DNA of 64,000 nucleotides from Amoebidium appalachense (Eukaryota; Ichthyosporea): NCBI GenBank assembly GCA_963693365.1, contig CAVNZM010000017.1, positions 1,054,001 to 1,118,000 of the forward strand, read 5' to 3'. Shown piece by piece: positions 1 to 24,100 of this stretch (position 1 is its first letter; each line of letters starts with the position of its first letter). The notes under the pieces were generated by a model. It saw only the letters and a program-made list of their open reading frames with translations, ran no database searches and was not told where the DNA came from. The position numbers and the translations under genes were made by a program.

Positions 1-163
1 AAAACGGGACAGCACACCATTGCCAACACATAGACATTATTCTTCCCCTGTCTCCCCTCGACCTCCACACATACTGTGTGTGGATCCCCCTATCGCGCCC
101 ACCTTACCACACCCTTGCACCCCATAAGCACACACACACATCCCCACCCCACCATCACCACCA

Positions 164-165
<2 letters not shown>

Positions 166-242
<77 letters not shown>

Positions 243-250
243 ACGCACAC

Positions 251-328
<78 letters not shown>

Positions 329-486
329 ACACACACATACACACACACACACACACACCTCCCCCAAGCTCTACCCTAACCCCCGCTCCCATCCCCCTCC
401 CCCCCCCCCCCCTCCACTCCACACCACTCCCCCCTCCCCCCCCCTCCCCCCCCCCTTCCCCCCTCCCCCCCCCCCCCCCCCCCCCA
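166..486. repeat. (CA)n followed by C-rich tract
   Basis: About 190 bp of almost pure CA dinucleotide, followed by C-rich sequence up to the 3' splice site of the first visible exon at 503. It lies in the last part of an intron whose start is outside the window. No coding sense is visible in bases 1-502. Confidence 0.9.
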
Positions 487-502
487 ATACACACACACAC
501 AG

Positions 503-6468
<5,966 letters not shown>

Positions 6469-6695
6469 GCTTTCGATTGGATAGACCATTGCCTTAAATG
6501 GAAATAGTTTGGGGTTTGGCACATTTAACTTTAGTTGTGAGATTTGGATGGCACCTTTAATAGTCGCAGTGACTAATTCAAGCCTAATATTAGTTCGTGA
6601 TAAGCAGTTTTCTTTCGTCTTCTTCTTATTGTCTATTCAAATGAAGAAAGACGAACACACATATGCAAACATATACCATATACACACAATTTGCA

Positions 6696-6728
<33 letters not shown>

Positions 6729-7312
6729 ACACACTATCTACATTTTTAACTCTTGCCCGCTTTGAAAATGACTGGAAGTGTGAATCTGTGCAGATGATTT
6801 TTCCTGTGGCTGGAATACAGCAATATAGATATTAGCCCAAGACGTGTACGTGTGTGTGTGTATGTGTGCCGGTGTGTGCCGATGTAATGTTCGTGTGCGT
6901 CTGTGTGTGTGGGGAGGGGGGGGGAGGACATGTTTTTTGTATGTTTGTTCGTGGTGTTTATTATGACATTTTATTAATTTCAAACTGGCATAAAAAATTA
7001 TAAGCCAAATCGGCGCAAGTTTTTAGAGGAGCCATTACATGGCTTTTAATTGAATTTTGATTTTAGATGCATTTTTCTTTCCACGTGAACATATGAATTA
7101 TTAGCTCGGTCACTTAGATTGATTTTATGTTGACGATCTCAACAGCATTAACTTTTAAAGCCCGGCTTGCAGTGGCCAATTAATTATAAATTAACGGCAC
7201 ACTTTTGTGCCAATTGAAAGCACTCTGCGATTAAAAGCATGTGTTTGTGATCACAGCAAGCTTGCATGTGTGTTTGTACACCTACACTTGTCAAAGTGTC
7301 TCTCTAATTCTG

Positions 7313-7359
<47 letters not shown>

Positions 7360-7812
7360 TGTGTGTGTATGTTGTAGAGGGGAAATAGAAAGGAAATAGA
7401 TGACAGAGAGTGATAAATAATAATAATCGGGCTGGTTGACCATATATTTATAGATTATAGCGTGTACAAGCAGTGTAATAAGAACCAGTGAGCTTACAAG
7501 GGTGCTCTGTCAACGTTAGTTACACCTAAATGAACGGTGACCTAAGGAGCGCATCACCACACGTTCATTAGCTAAGCGTTGGTCTAGAATGTAAAACAAT
7601 ACAAACTAGCGGACTTAGTCCCTGCCTTAGGCGTCCCAAGTAGCTATATACGAACTGGTTCGAGTCGGTGTATGGCTATGTGTTGCAATGGACACTGTAA
7701 TTACAATTATAAACAATGATATACACGGCAATCGGTGAAGTGAGGTGTCAATCGATGGTCAAACAAGCCTTAATATATCCAAAATTCATTCTGGGAGTCT
7801 TTTAGGGAACAC
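6469..7812. other. Intergenic spacer
   Basis: No coding sequence is supported here. It is A+T-rich, with a CA/CG alternating patch (6693-6735) and a GT repeat (7313-7369). It separates the RGS gene from the ORF at 7813. Confidence 0.6.
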
Positions 7813-8370
7813 ATGGATACCCTCGCCAACATCATCGCCGTAAACCGAGAAACTTCACACGATGTACGTGAACTGCTGGCGCCAGGTGCTTGCAATTTCG
7901 CCTTTAAGGACGGTTTCTATGTTGCGGTCATGTTCGACGATGCACGCATGTGGCCGTTGCATAAAGGGGAGGACTTAGAACTTCAGTACAAGATTAACTG
8001 GTCCCACCCGGACACTAAAAGAGACGTCAACAGGTTCTTTCGGTCCCAGTTAAGAAACAGGGAGAAGGAGCTCTGGTGTGCAAATTACCAGTTCTTCACC
8101 AAGAGGGCACAGTCTAGTGCAGCTGCCACAGCATACTATGGCTCCCCTATTGATATGGAGGAGTATCTCCCTGGTTTTTTAGATGAAATGGGCAGCGAGG
8201 CTGATACCATGCCCCTTCCCGACTCATATTTGAACTTATGTGGGTTTGACGAGGATTCCCTGTTACCTGCCGGTACTCTCTCTGAGTCAGAGGAATCACA
8301 CACTGATTCTGATATCGCTACCTTTCTCCATTCCGGCTCTAGTTTCTCTTTGAAGCCTATGCAACAGTAG
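7813..8370 (+). CDS. Hypothetical protein, single exon, acidic C-terminus
   Basis: A 185-residue ORF from ATG to TAG with balanced composition in a region free of low-complexity sequence, so it looks more like a real gene than chance. I recognise no family. The first ~115 residues look globular (aromatic, charged, with a basic stretch RSQLRNREKELW). The last ~70 are acidic and Ser-rich (ESEESHTDSDIA). There is no signal peptide or membrane segment. A CA repeat begins nine bases after the stop. It could be a domesticated transposon ORF or the single exon of a lineage-specific gene. Confidence 0.5.
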   Translation: MDTLANIIAVNRETSHDVRELLAPGACNFAFKDGFYVAVMFDDARMWPLHKGEDLELQYKINWSHPDTKRDVNRFFRSQLRNREKELWCANYQFFTKRAQSSAAATAYYGSPIDMEEYLPGFLDEMGSEADTMPLPDSYLNLCGFDEDSLLPAGTLSESEESHTDSDIATFLHSGSSFSLKPMQQ

Positions 8371-8375
8371 TGCAT

Positions 8376-8378
<3 letters not shown>

Positions 8379-8446
<68 letters not shown>

Positions 8447-8461
8447 AACAAACAAACAAAC
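8379..8461. repeat. (CA)n then (CAAA)n microsatellite
   Basis: About 64 bp of CA changes directly to five CAAA units just after the stop codon of the preceding ORF. Confidence 0.95.
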
Positions 8462-8584
8462 CGGGACTATCGTCAATGTATGGGAGAAAGCTTAGGGGGC
8501 ATTTTTGTATGTCGTACATGACATTGTATTGGTAGTCTATTGACGGTACATTCTACTTAATAATGATTTGTTCGCATTCGAATA

Positions 8585-9632
8585 TACTGGCAGTACTAGT
8601 ATACTCAGACTATAACCAATATATGGTGTCCTTATCTGTATCAGTATTGGTGACAGTATTATAGATGTATTCGTGACATTGCCAATACCACTTCAAGTTG
8701 TGCCTTAGATATTCGCAATAGGATAAAAGTTTTTTTGCTATCAGTATCATGTCCTAGCAATATGGGTGTGATATGGGTAGGATATGATCTACATAATGTC
8801 AGTATATGTCCACCCTATTACCACGGTATTAGCAATGTACTGCGCATACAAGGACAACACTCCGAATATGTTTGTTGAATGATGTGTTGGCAATACATTC
8901 ACAATATCGCGACTACATAGGTAAAGTTATCTGATCTTTCATCCCCAATATTTTACCAATATATTGGCAATAAAATACACGCCCCATATTTTCGGTTGCT
9001 TTTACCTATTGATAATAGGTGCATAATAGTCTTGATATTGTGACGGATACATTGGCAATACATTTCGACCGAATTGATATCCTATTATAATCATATCATA
9101 ACCCTATACCCAATAGCCGACATTATGTTTGTATCGGCCATATGGGACATATGGGTTGGGGATATTGCCAATATCACAAAATGGTCAGGAAGAATACATT
9201 GATAATATATTGGCAATAGTCTTGCCACGTTGGACAATACCATAATTTGACACAAAATTGTCCTACATTTTATATATTCATAACGTATTGACAATACTCC
9301 ACAAGCAATCGTGTAATACCGAATAAGTACATTGACAATATCGGAAGTGTATTGTTAATAGGCACACGTACACGCATTTTGGGATATTGCCAGTACATTA
9401 CTCATACGGTATATAGTTATTGGTGGTAGACCTGACATGGTCTGACAATATTATGAAAATATTATGCCGATATTACGTCAATATTACAGTTCTATTACAC
9501 TTCTATAGCGTCTCTACCACAGAAAATCTCTACTCGCAATACATTGGCAATTGATAATTGATATTACTTCAGTATTAGTCTGGTGTTTTTACGATATTGG
9601 CAATAGATAATAGCCTCACAATATTGGCAATA
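8585..9632. repeat. Dispersed near-palindromic motif field, TATTGSCAATA
   Basis: An A+T-rich, ORF-free kilobase holds many copies of an 11-base near-palindrome. Exact TATTG(G/C)CAATA occurs at 8962, 9163, 9208, 9595 and 9622. TATTGACAATA is at 9286. One-base or near variants lie at 8585, 8677, 8710, 8885, 9050, 9330, 9350, 9385 and 9542. Spacing is irregular, so this is not a simple tandem satellite. The ATTGG half resembles a reversed CCAAT box and TTGGCA resembles an NFI half-site; both resemblances are weak. Confidence 0.7.
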
Positions 9633-10407
9633 CCACGGGGAAATTTGCAGTGATGCTCTGGCGAGTCAGCGTATGAATGGGTTAGGCTTTCGCTTTTGTT
9701 TTCATTTGGTTAGGCTTCCTTCTTATCATCCTTTGTTGCAATTCTTTCCTTCTTTAGCACCTGTTCCCGGCATTTCTAATGTTCGTGCGAAATGTCCTAT
9801 CCCCAACACACACACACACACACACTCTCTCTCTCTCTCCAAACGGGGTATACACTCACGTGCACTGTTTAACTTGAACACACACACATATACACCACAC
9901 AGAGGCACGGTATGATAGCCACCGCTTGAACCAGTGCCCCTCCACGTGTTAACACACACCAACACACCAACTTGCACGTGCAATGCCATGTCTCCCTTCT
10001 CCCCCCCCCCCCCCCCTCCCCCCCCCCCCCCCCCCCCCCCGGGGCCAAGAAGTATAAGGACGGCCAAAACTTGACCTCATAATTGAAAATTAAGATACCG
10101 TCCCCACCCCCCCAAAAGTGTGGAATCTTGGTCTCGGACGCAAACTGTATATCACCCCTCATGATTTGACTGGCCGGCGTGAGCGATGTTTCGAATGTGA
10201 ATGTTTTTTCTCAATAACGTTAACCCCTAGCAGGTATCAGCAGGATTAGTGATTGTAGGTAACTAGTGATAAGATAATAGCCGCCCAGGACGGTTGGTGG
10301 CATATATACATATGTAGGGCCACCCAAACGATATGCAGTTTGCATGAAACTGTTACCAAAAAATGCTCGGATCCGGAGGAGAGAGAGCCGGCACCGCAAC
10401 ACATATT
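9633..10407. other. Spacer with short CA, CT and C tracts
   Basis: No gene is supported. It contains CA then CT (9808-9840) and a long C tract (about 10,002-10,040). Confidence 0.5.
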
Positions 10408-11531
10408 TCAAACCTGTGAAGAACTCACAAAAGTATGTATATTTGGCATGCTTTTGCACAAGGCAAAAACATCCCTCTGCGAGACCCCGTTTTCGTGGCG
10501 TTCGTACGAAATACGATCGTCCAGAAGATTGTGGGCTTGGAAAGTGTCCATTTTATCTTGCAGGAAATGGGTGCGGCGTGGCCAGGGGGTGAGTTGCAGA
10601 GTGTCAAGGTCAAGGACAGGTCGGTCGGGGTAGTCGTTTTTGGTGCCTAGGGCACGTTGTTTCTTGGTGGTAAACATCGTGCCGTTGTTACGTATCCAGG
10701 AATTTCGGGTGTCTGTGTTGAGATCTGGATTTGACTTGACCGGAGCAGGGGGGCTGGTTTTTGCTTGGGTGTTGACTAGAAGGGCCATTGCCTTTGACAA
10801 AGTGGAGAGGGCGTCACCCAAGTCGTTGCTGTTGCTTTGGGAATGTGTCGTTAAAGGTGACGGATTGGTGGTAGAAGGCGATCGTGATCCCCAGTATTAT
10901 AATTTCGGTGTGTACAGCGGTAGCGGGGCGCACTGAGGAGCCGAGGTATTCGTGCATGGTGGAAGGGAGGCGGGTGCTAGGGTGTGTCTTTGTCACAGGT
11001 TTTGCTTGGTTGCGGAGAGCCAACAGGGTGCTCTCAAAGGCAGAGTCTGCGTCGTCTGTGACGTCCGTGGGGGCGGGGGTGGGGTCGACATGGGTGGTAG
11101 TTGGGGTGGGTATGGGTGCGTAGGGGATGGGCTTGTGTGACTCCCAGTCGCCGTGATCAACTTGCTGAAGGAGGGTGGTGGCGAATTCCTGGAGCCACTT
11201 CGGGGTGAAAGCTTCAGCTGTGGGCTTCCACTCAGACCCCGGTGTAAATTGTAATGCCAATTTTAGAGAGGAGTTTCTGAAAGGAACGAATTAGAAGGTG
11301 GATGTTGGGTTCTCCTTCGGGAACTGGGTGATGGCTCAAACGTAAGAGTGTCATGTAGATGGAGGTGTTGTGTAGCCAAGAGAAACTATCAGGGTGGTAG
11401 GTGTCCCAGTTTTTCTGGAAATCATGAATCTGAGCATAGCAGAACTTGAGCTTCTTGTGTGCTGCTGCCATGTCGGCCTCTGTGTGGTCATCCCCTTGCA
11501 GCGGAGAGCTCGTTTCGGACATGGTAGGCAA
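10408..11531 (-). pseudogene. Broken coding region in three overlapping frames, possibly transposon-derived
   Basis: On the minus strand three ORFs follow head to tail with short overlaps: 11,531-11,232, 11,260-10,814 and 10,821-10,408. Each has protein-like composition without low-complexity bias. At each overlap the next frame continues smoothly, so one ancestral frame of about 350 codons with two frameshifts is the simplest reading. The first break is at a run of four A's; the second, near 10,820, is in a CAACAGCAACG stretch. The start is MSETSSPLQ or an ATG three codons earlier. I recognise no family; the size and Pro/Thr-rich middle would fit a retroelement Gag. Introns instead of frameshifts are possible, but I see no convincing splice sites. 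Confidence 0.4.
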
Positions 11532-12357
11532 ATTACGAAAGGGAACCGTCTAAGACAACTGGCAAAGGGCTATGTGTCGCCAAAGCAAAACGACACACCT
11601 AAAAACCCAAATAATGGCTCCAAAATGGAGCTTATATGCTGGAGGGAGGAATTCTTGTACCTAAACCACAGCTATGACACGTAGCCAATCAGAACTACCA
11701 ATTCAAAAGTCAGCCAATCAGAACCGAATATCCCGAAATGGTTCACACTACAAAATTCTCATGCAATATCCTGTATCGACACACCCTCACGCTCACCTTC
11801 CCCTCCGTTCTGTCGAGATAACAATGCTGTTTTAGATTAGGGCATGCCAAACGGTTAAAATAAGGTTTTATGTGCGAATTTCGCCAACTTGGGGCCCGGT
11901 CCCCAATATAAGCGTACAACAATACTTTTGGATTATGTACAGTCTGGGATAACAAGGGGCATGAGACATGAACGCATGAAAACTTTGTTATTCTACCATT
12001 GCAGGGCATTGATAAACAATACATACAGGAGCTTTGGGGGATTACGCCTTTTGTGATATGATATACCTGTACATAGAGAGATAGTCGAAGGCCATCCGTC
12101 AGTCTGAGCATCAGGAATGCATGCCAAGACTGATACACAATCCGCTCAGTCACCATCCGCTCAGCCACAAACACAACTATAAATGACGAACCGACAGGCA
12201 TGTTGCCTTCAGTTCTATCGACATCCTTATTCTGTACTCTCAGTTCCAAACTCTCTTCTCTCTATCCTCCTTCCCACACTCTCCAACGATTTCAACATCA
12301 CACTTTCCAAAGTGGCTAAATCCTATTGGCCAACGTTCTGCATGTAGCCAGGGGTTG
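11532..12357. other. Spacer upstream of the broken ORF chain
   Basis: Two CCAATCAGAA-type boxes lie at about 11,683 and 11,714, within 200 bases of the minus-strand start at 11,531, and could be remains of its promoter. A 168-codon minus-strand frame here has no protein-like features. Confidence 0.35.
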
Positions 12358-12383
12358 AAATACGACCTCAAACCGTCGTATTT
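12358..12383. repeat. Perfect 9-bp inverted repeat (hairpin)
   Basis: AAATACGAC and GTCGTATTT are separated by eight bases (stems at 12,358-12,366 and 12,375-12,383). It sits just before a short tandem repeat and may mark the end of a small mobile element. Confidence 0.6.
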
Positions 12384-12401
12384 ACGATTTAGCAGACTCC
12401 C

Positions 12402-12489
12402 CACATGTCGTTAAACACCTACATGTCGTTAATCACCTACATGTCGTTAATGCACCTACATGTCGTTAATAAACAGCACATTCCCCCCC
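12402..12489. repeat. 18-bp tandem repeat ending in a motif shared with 16,106
   Basis: Four consecutive ACATGTCGTTAA-type units of 18-19 bp. The last unit runs into a ~29-base sequence (12,461-12,489, TGTCGTTAATAAACAGC... then C7) that recurs almost unchanged at 16,106-16,135. Sharing at unrelated positions suggests an element end. Confidence 0.65.
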
Positions 12490-12564
12490 TGAAAAGTGTT
12501 AAAATCCTTGGAATTTGCGAAAATAGGGTGACGGCGCCAAAACCCTTCAACCCCTGCATGTGGG

Positions 12565-12574
12565 CTATATAAAG
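12565..12574 (+). promoter_or_regulatory. Candidate TATA box
   Basis: CTATATAAAG in an otherwise ordinary stretch, about 430 bases before the ATG at 13,001. A C-rich splice-acceptor-like site (CCCCCCAG, 12,989) lies just before that ATG, so a 5' UTR intron could fill the gap. It is a sequence match only. Confidence 0.3.
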
Positions 12575-13000
12575 CACTTCAGCAATCTGATGCCAGCAAA
12601 TTTTCTGCGGTCGCCTTAGTACCATTCACCATTATATCCACGTATTCTACCCACTCCGGATCCGGGCCATTTTGTTTATTATACCATGGATTTAAGGTAA
12701 ACCCTTTGTGCGAGGCTTATAATGTGAGGGGCATTACTAATAATTGGACACAGCATGGCTCCCAACTCTTTAATATTATAATTATATATCATGCGTAGGA
12801 CTAGTAGCTACTAGCTATTTATAAGGTCGTTCGTTTTTTCTTCATCATAGCTTAGGAGCCCATTATGAGTAATCGTAGTAATGTCCATGGTTTGAAGACG
12901 ACAATTTGAATGCTTGTGAGTAATTATAATAATTACATAAATATATGTTCCACTGAACGTAGTAACACCATTCTTCTTCTTCCCCCCAGAGCCTCTCCAA

Positions 13001-14386
13001 ATGCTGTCCTGCCTTCTCCTGGGCATGGCTGCTTTCACGGCCCCAACCCTTGTTGAGGGCAGCCTCAAGTGGGACAAAGGATCTAAGTGCAGACCACAAT
13101 ACCAGCCCGATTCCCGATCGGTGCTCGTGCCCATACTGTGCCATCGGATATGGTGAACGACCAGTCGAATGCAAGAACCATTAATTAATTGGCCACATAC
13201 ATTACATTCATTTAAAAATTTGCTGCTGCATATGCATGGTACGTGAAGCCCTCCGATAGCAAGAAACTTTGTCACTGAGTCTTTGCATATCATGATGTCT
13301 ACTGTTACTAGTGCCATATTTAGAAGGATATGTATGTATGGACCGGACACGTGTACACAAGTTGAAATCGTGACAGCACCAGTTGAACATAAAAATATAT
13401 ATTATAAAATCTCATTCTCCTGCAGCTTGGCTTTGGACGTGGCCACGTGAAAGCAACTTAGCACCTAGATCTATCACAACCCCTACCGTTCCTCCATTGC
13501 ATGTCTTCCGATTCGAACCTTGTATATTGATATGTACGCAGAGCATGTACATGTACAGAAGAACTCGAATCATCATTTCTTGTGTGTGCAGCTGGTTGTC
13601 CGATTGATTAAATTTTGGGGTGTGACACAAATTACTAATGAGCTATTGCAAGGCCTTCAGGGGCCACCGATGCGGGCTGCAAGGAGGAAGCCAACAGCGT
13701 GTAGAACACCACCAAGGCCGGCTGCGCCGAGCTGTGCCGCACGACCAGCCCCCCCTGCTTGTTTGCACGATATATGAGGCATCTACGCGCCAATGTAGCA
13801 TCTACACGGACACGCACTGCACGCCCACCAAGAAGAAGAGCTCGGGGGTGTTCATGGGTTTGCGCAGTGCCGTGGGCTACTGCGGGGCGCCCTGTAAGTA
13901 CGACACTGACTGCGTGCGCAATGCCTGCAGCGTGTGCGGCAAGGAGGGCAGGTGCGTGCCGGCCAAGGGGGTCAAGGCCGATGAGGACAAGCTGGGCAGG
14001 GCGGCGGTGGCGCTGCATTCACGGGCCACGGCCAGCTGACGTGCCGCAGTGACGTCACGACGACTGCGGCGGCAAGTGCGGCAAGTGCAGATCGATTCTC
14101 GGCGGCTTAGGCATCTGCGAGATGCCCGAGTCGGTCGAAGTGGCTAAGGAGAAGACGGAGGATGCCAAGGAGAAGGCCCGCCGTGACGCCTATTTGTTTG
14201 CTGGGCGCCACCGTTCACGGCGAGCTGCAAGAAGCCCTCATATCCCCCGTATGGCAACTGCGGGATCAACTGCAACATCGACCGCGGCTGTGGCACACTT
14301 GCGGAGGAATATGGCTTGCCAAACACGTGCCACTATTGCGGCGCTGACTATGCCACGCAACTAGGCTGTTTTGGCATGGCACTATA
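13001..14386 (+). pseudogene. Cysteine-rich secreted protein gene, apparently decayed
   Basis: ATG at 13,001 opens a good signal peptide (MLSCLLLGMAAFTAP, cleavage near VEG) and an ORF that stops at 13,156. Another frame then continues with CSCPYC. From about 13,660 to 14,386 the DNA is GC-rich and coding-like but changes frame. Readable pieces include AGCKEEANSV-stop, YCGAPCKYDTDCVRNACSVC (ORF 13,638-14,039), DCGGKCGKCRS with a Lys/Glu-rich helix, and a final segment with NCGINCNIDRGCG and CHYCGADYATQLGC ending in TAA at 14,384. The pattern C-x3-C-x3-D-x2-C recurs, resembling knottin-type modules. One in-frame stop and at least three frame changes argue for a pseudogene; unrecognised introns or base errors could explain part of it. 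Confidence 0.45.
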
Positions 14387-14817
14387 AGTGCAGTGTGTCT
14401 GCTGATCGGGCAAGGAGCAGGGGGATAATTATATGAGGATATCCCGGGCACGAATACGTACCAGCATGCTAGTCTACAGCAGTGTACGTGGACATGAGTG
14501 ATTCACGTTTTGTCGCCCAACACTGTCTCTGCGGGCCGGGCCGCACGTAATTTTTCGGGCCTATGTATGACAATGTAAAGTATTTAATAACGACTCTACT
14601 ATGGAGCATCTTGGCACCTGAGTCAAAAGCACACAATCTATTTCTGTCACGTTACCTTGATGACATTGTTTTGTTTACCCCCAATTCCCTTTACCGCATA
14701 CAAAGAAAATTTTGTAAACTGATCAGCTGTGTTGGGTGTTGACATATCTGCCTCTCTCTCCCTCCCTCCCCCCCCCCCCCCTCTCTCTCTCCCCCTCTCC
14801 CTCCCTCCCTCCCTCCC

Positions 14818-14861
<44 letters not shown>

Positions 14862-14862
14862 A

Positions 14863-14916
<54 letters not shown>

Positions 14917-15253
14917 CCCCTCCCCCCCCCCCCCCCCCCCCCCCCCCCGCGCTCCTCTCCGACTCTGGCTCGCTTTCTCCTCGCTGTTTCTCATCTCTTT
15001 AAAACTCTTTATAAAACTCCGTATCTCTCTCATCCCCCCCCCCCCCCCCCCCCCCGGCCCCCTCCCTCTCTCTATCTTTCTCCGATGCTCCCCTCCCCCC
15101 TTCTCTCCCCCTCTGTCTTCCGGGTCCAACACCCCATCCCTTACGGTAACCCCCCTCCGCTCCCCACACGCACACACACACACACAAGCACGCACCAACA
15201 CACGCGCACGATGATTTATATGCTTGCCAAAATGAATAGCTCCGTGCTGTAGT

Positions 15254-15326
<73 letters not shown>

Positions 15327-15813
15327 CAAGTCTTTCATTCATTTATGCGTGCACCTTCCAGGCCGGTTGACCCAACCTTTAAAGGCGGACCGTTCAAGTT
15401 GGCAACGAGTGGAAGTTCAAGCACATGTAGATGCTCCCCCTCCCCCCCCCCCCCCCCCCCCCCCCCCTTTTCATACAACACAAAACAGAAAAATAAACGC
15501 GGCATATTTGCATACAGCAGTAAATGATAAAAATTCTGTTGGCACCCGTGGGGCCTACCATGATGCATACTGCCGTCATTGATTGACATGCAGTGTTACT
15601 AAGTTAACTTAGTCTAGTTAATTAATCCAACGGTGTGTGTGTGTGTTGTCGTGCTTACACCAGCGGCCTTAACAATTCACGGTTTACTCGATGCATAAAA
15701 AGAAGCAAGCAACGTTGAGTACATGACGTCGACCCCTCCATGAGAATGACGCTAGATATTAATATGCCCTCGGCAGCTCGAGTAAAACAGCAACGAATAA
15801 TAAAGAAAACATT
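14387..15813. repeat. Spacer with long CT, C and CA tracts
   Basis: After ~350 bases of ordinary spacer there is a CT/C-rich block (14,751-15,150), a C39 tract (15,255-15,293) followed by CA, and another C block (15,438-15,469). No gene is supported. Confidence 0.7.
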
Positions 15814-16036
15814 CTATCTCCACTAATAATGATAATAAAACCAATATATCCCCACTAATAATGATAATAAAACCACCGTGGCTATCTCCACTAATAATGA
15901 TAATAAAACCATTATATCTCCAATGGACCACTAATAATGATAATAAAACCATTATATCTCCACTAATGATGATAATAAAACCATTATATCTCCACTAATA
16001 ACTAACACTAAAAAAACCATTACATATATCTCCACG
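15814..16036. repeat. ~32-bp A+T-rich minisatellite
   Basis: About seven units of the type ATCTCCACTAATAATGATAA followed by AAACCATT, with small indels. The clear copies share CTAATAATGATAATAAAACC. It contains no reading frame of interest. Confidence 0.85.
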
Positions 16037-16105
16037 TATGATGCCACGGACGTGCACCAGTTTTGACTTTGGTCAAGGCCGACACATCATCACAGCTCAC
16101 ATATG

Positions 16106-16135
16106 TGTCGTTTATAAACAGCAGCATTCCCCCCC
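16106..16135. repeat. Second copy of the 12,461 motif
   Basis: TGTCGTTTATAAACAGCAGC followed by ATT and a C7 run. It is nearly the same as 12,461-12,489 and, like that copy, lies directly after a tandem repeat. Confidence 0.6.
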
Positions 16136-16436
16136 AACTTGTAATATAGTGTAGAAAAGTTTCTTCTTTTTTTTTTAACCCTTAGGAAGAGAAGAAAACT
16201 GAATGGAAAAAGAAAGAGCATCGGTTGTACCTTCCTGAAACTCGGTACCCGTCTGAGGCCAACCGTAATTCCAGTCTAACCGCACCCAACTAATTTTTAT
16301 ACACACACCGACAAAACACATTTGTAATTTGTAGGTTAGTAATGCCATTTCAATTGCAAGCGTAAAGGGGGGGAAAATGTGAGGGCTGATGTGTGGGTGT
16401 GTACGCTGTGCGTGCCTGTGTATGCGCGTGCGGGCC

Positions 16437-16712
<276 letters not shown>

Positions 16713-16996
16713 CATGCGCACATGCATGAGGCTGTGAGTCTGCACATATCCGTACTCTCGTACATATGAGTTCACATGTGTGTGTGTGCACCTGATGTCT
16801 GCCCGCCCAGGTGTTGACAACGTTAATACACAGCTTTATAATGTAACTGTACGAACAAATCCGTCTTAGGAGCTCCGGCGCAAGGTTACGAGGCATTAAA
16901 ATTTATTATCCTACAACCACCAATTTCAGTTGTTTTAATCATTCATGTCACGTAGCTTTTAAGCCGATTGATACTAGAATGTTACCGTGGTTCAAA

Positions 16997-17135
16997 AAAG
17001 AAAAAAGAATGAAAGAAAGAAAGAAAGAAATAAATAAAAAGAAAGAAAGAACGAAAGAGGAAGACAGACAGACAGAAAGAGAGAGAGAGAGAAAGAAAGA
17101 AAGAAGAAAAGGAAAGAAAGGAAAAGAGAGGTAAA
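16997..17135. repeat. Polypurine GAAA-type tract
   Basis: About 140 bases of A and G only, apart from a few C and T, dominated by GAAA and later GA units. Confidence 0.9.
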
Positions 17136-17252
17136 AAACAAAACATTCGCTGTATTATAAATGAAACCCCTGTTTATTACCCTTTTGCAGCACAAACGGA
17201 TTGTTGAGTAGGGCAGAAAAAACGACAATGGTCCTTCGTACACACAGGGTAA

Positions 17253-17461
<209 letters not shown>

Positions 17462-17668
17462 AGGGTTTGCAACAGTGCAAAGCATCGATTTCTAGCAAAA
17501 CCAAGACATGCCTTTTCGTTAACCATACGTATTTGCTCATTCTATCAAACACTCTACCGTAAAAACCCTACTCTGGGGAAGAAAAGCAGAACCAAAGGGG
17601 GTTAAAAAAAAAAGAAAAAAAAAAAAAAAGAAAAAAAAAGGGAAGAAAACTTCAACCCAAAGGGGTGT

Positions 17669-24100
<6,432 letters not shown>

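Noticed and set aside
166-358. Long Cys-Val, His-Thr and Thr-His ORFs over CA/GT repeats here and at many other sites.
   Set aside because: They are translations of dinucleotide repeats, with no start context or conservation, and appear in all frames of both strands.
11743-12249. 168-codon minus-strand ORF.
   Set aside because: No motif or domain, irregular composition, and it lies in spacer with promoter-like boxes.
16200-16300. Minus-strand frame NYGWPQTGTEFQEGT, also considered as a GT25 3' exon.
   Set aside because: It lies beyond the stop of the completed gene and has no fitting phase-0 acceptor.
17155-17243. Minus-strand frame ending NNPFVLQKGNKQG, first considered as the 3' exon of the GT25 gene.
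   Set aside because: The exon at 17,851-17,669 has the family's IDPYLEYL ... YWVEPPLLYE in the correct phase and its own stop.
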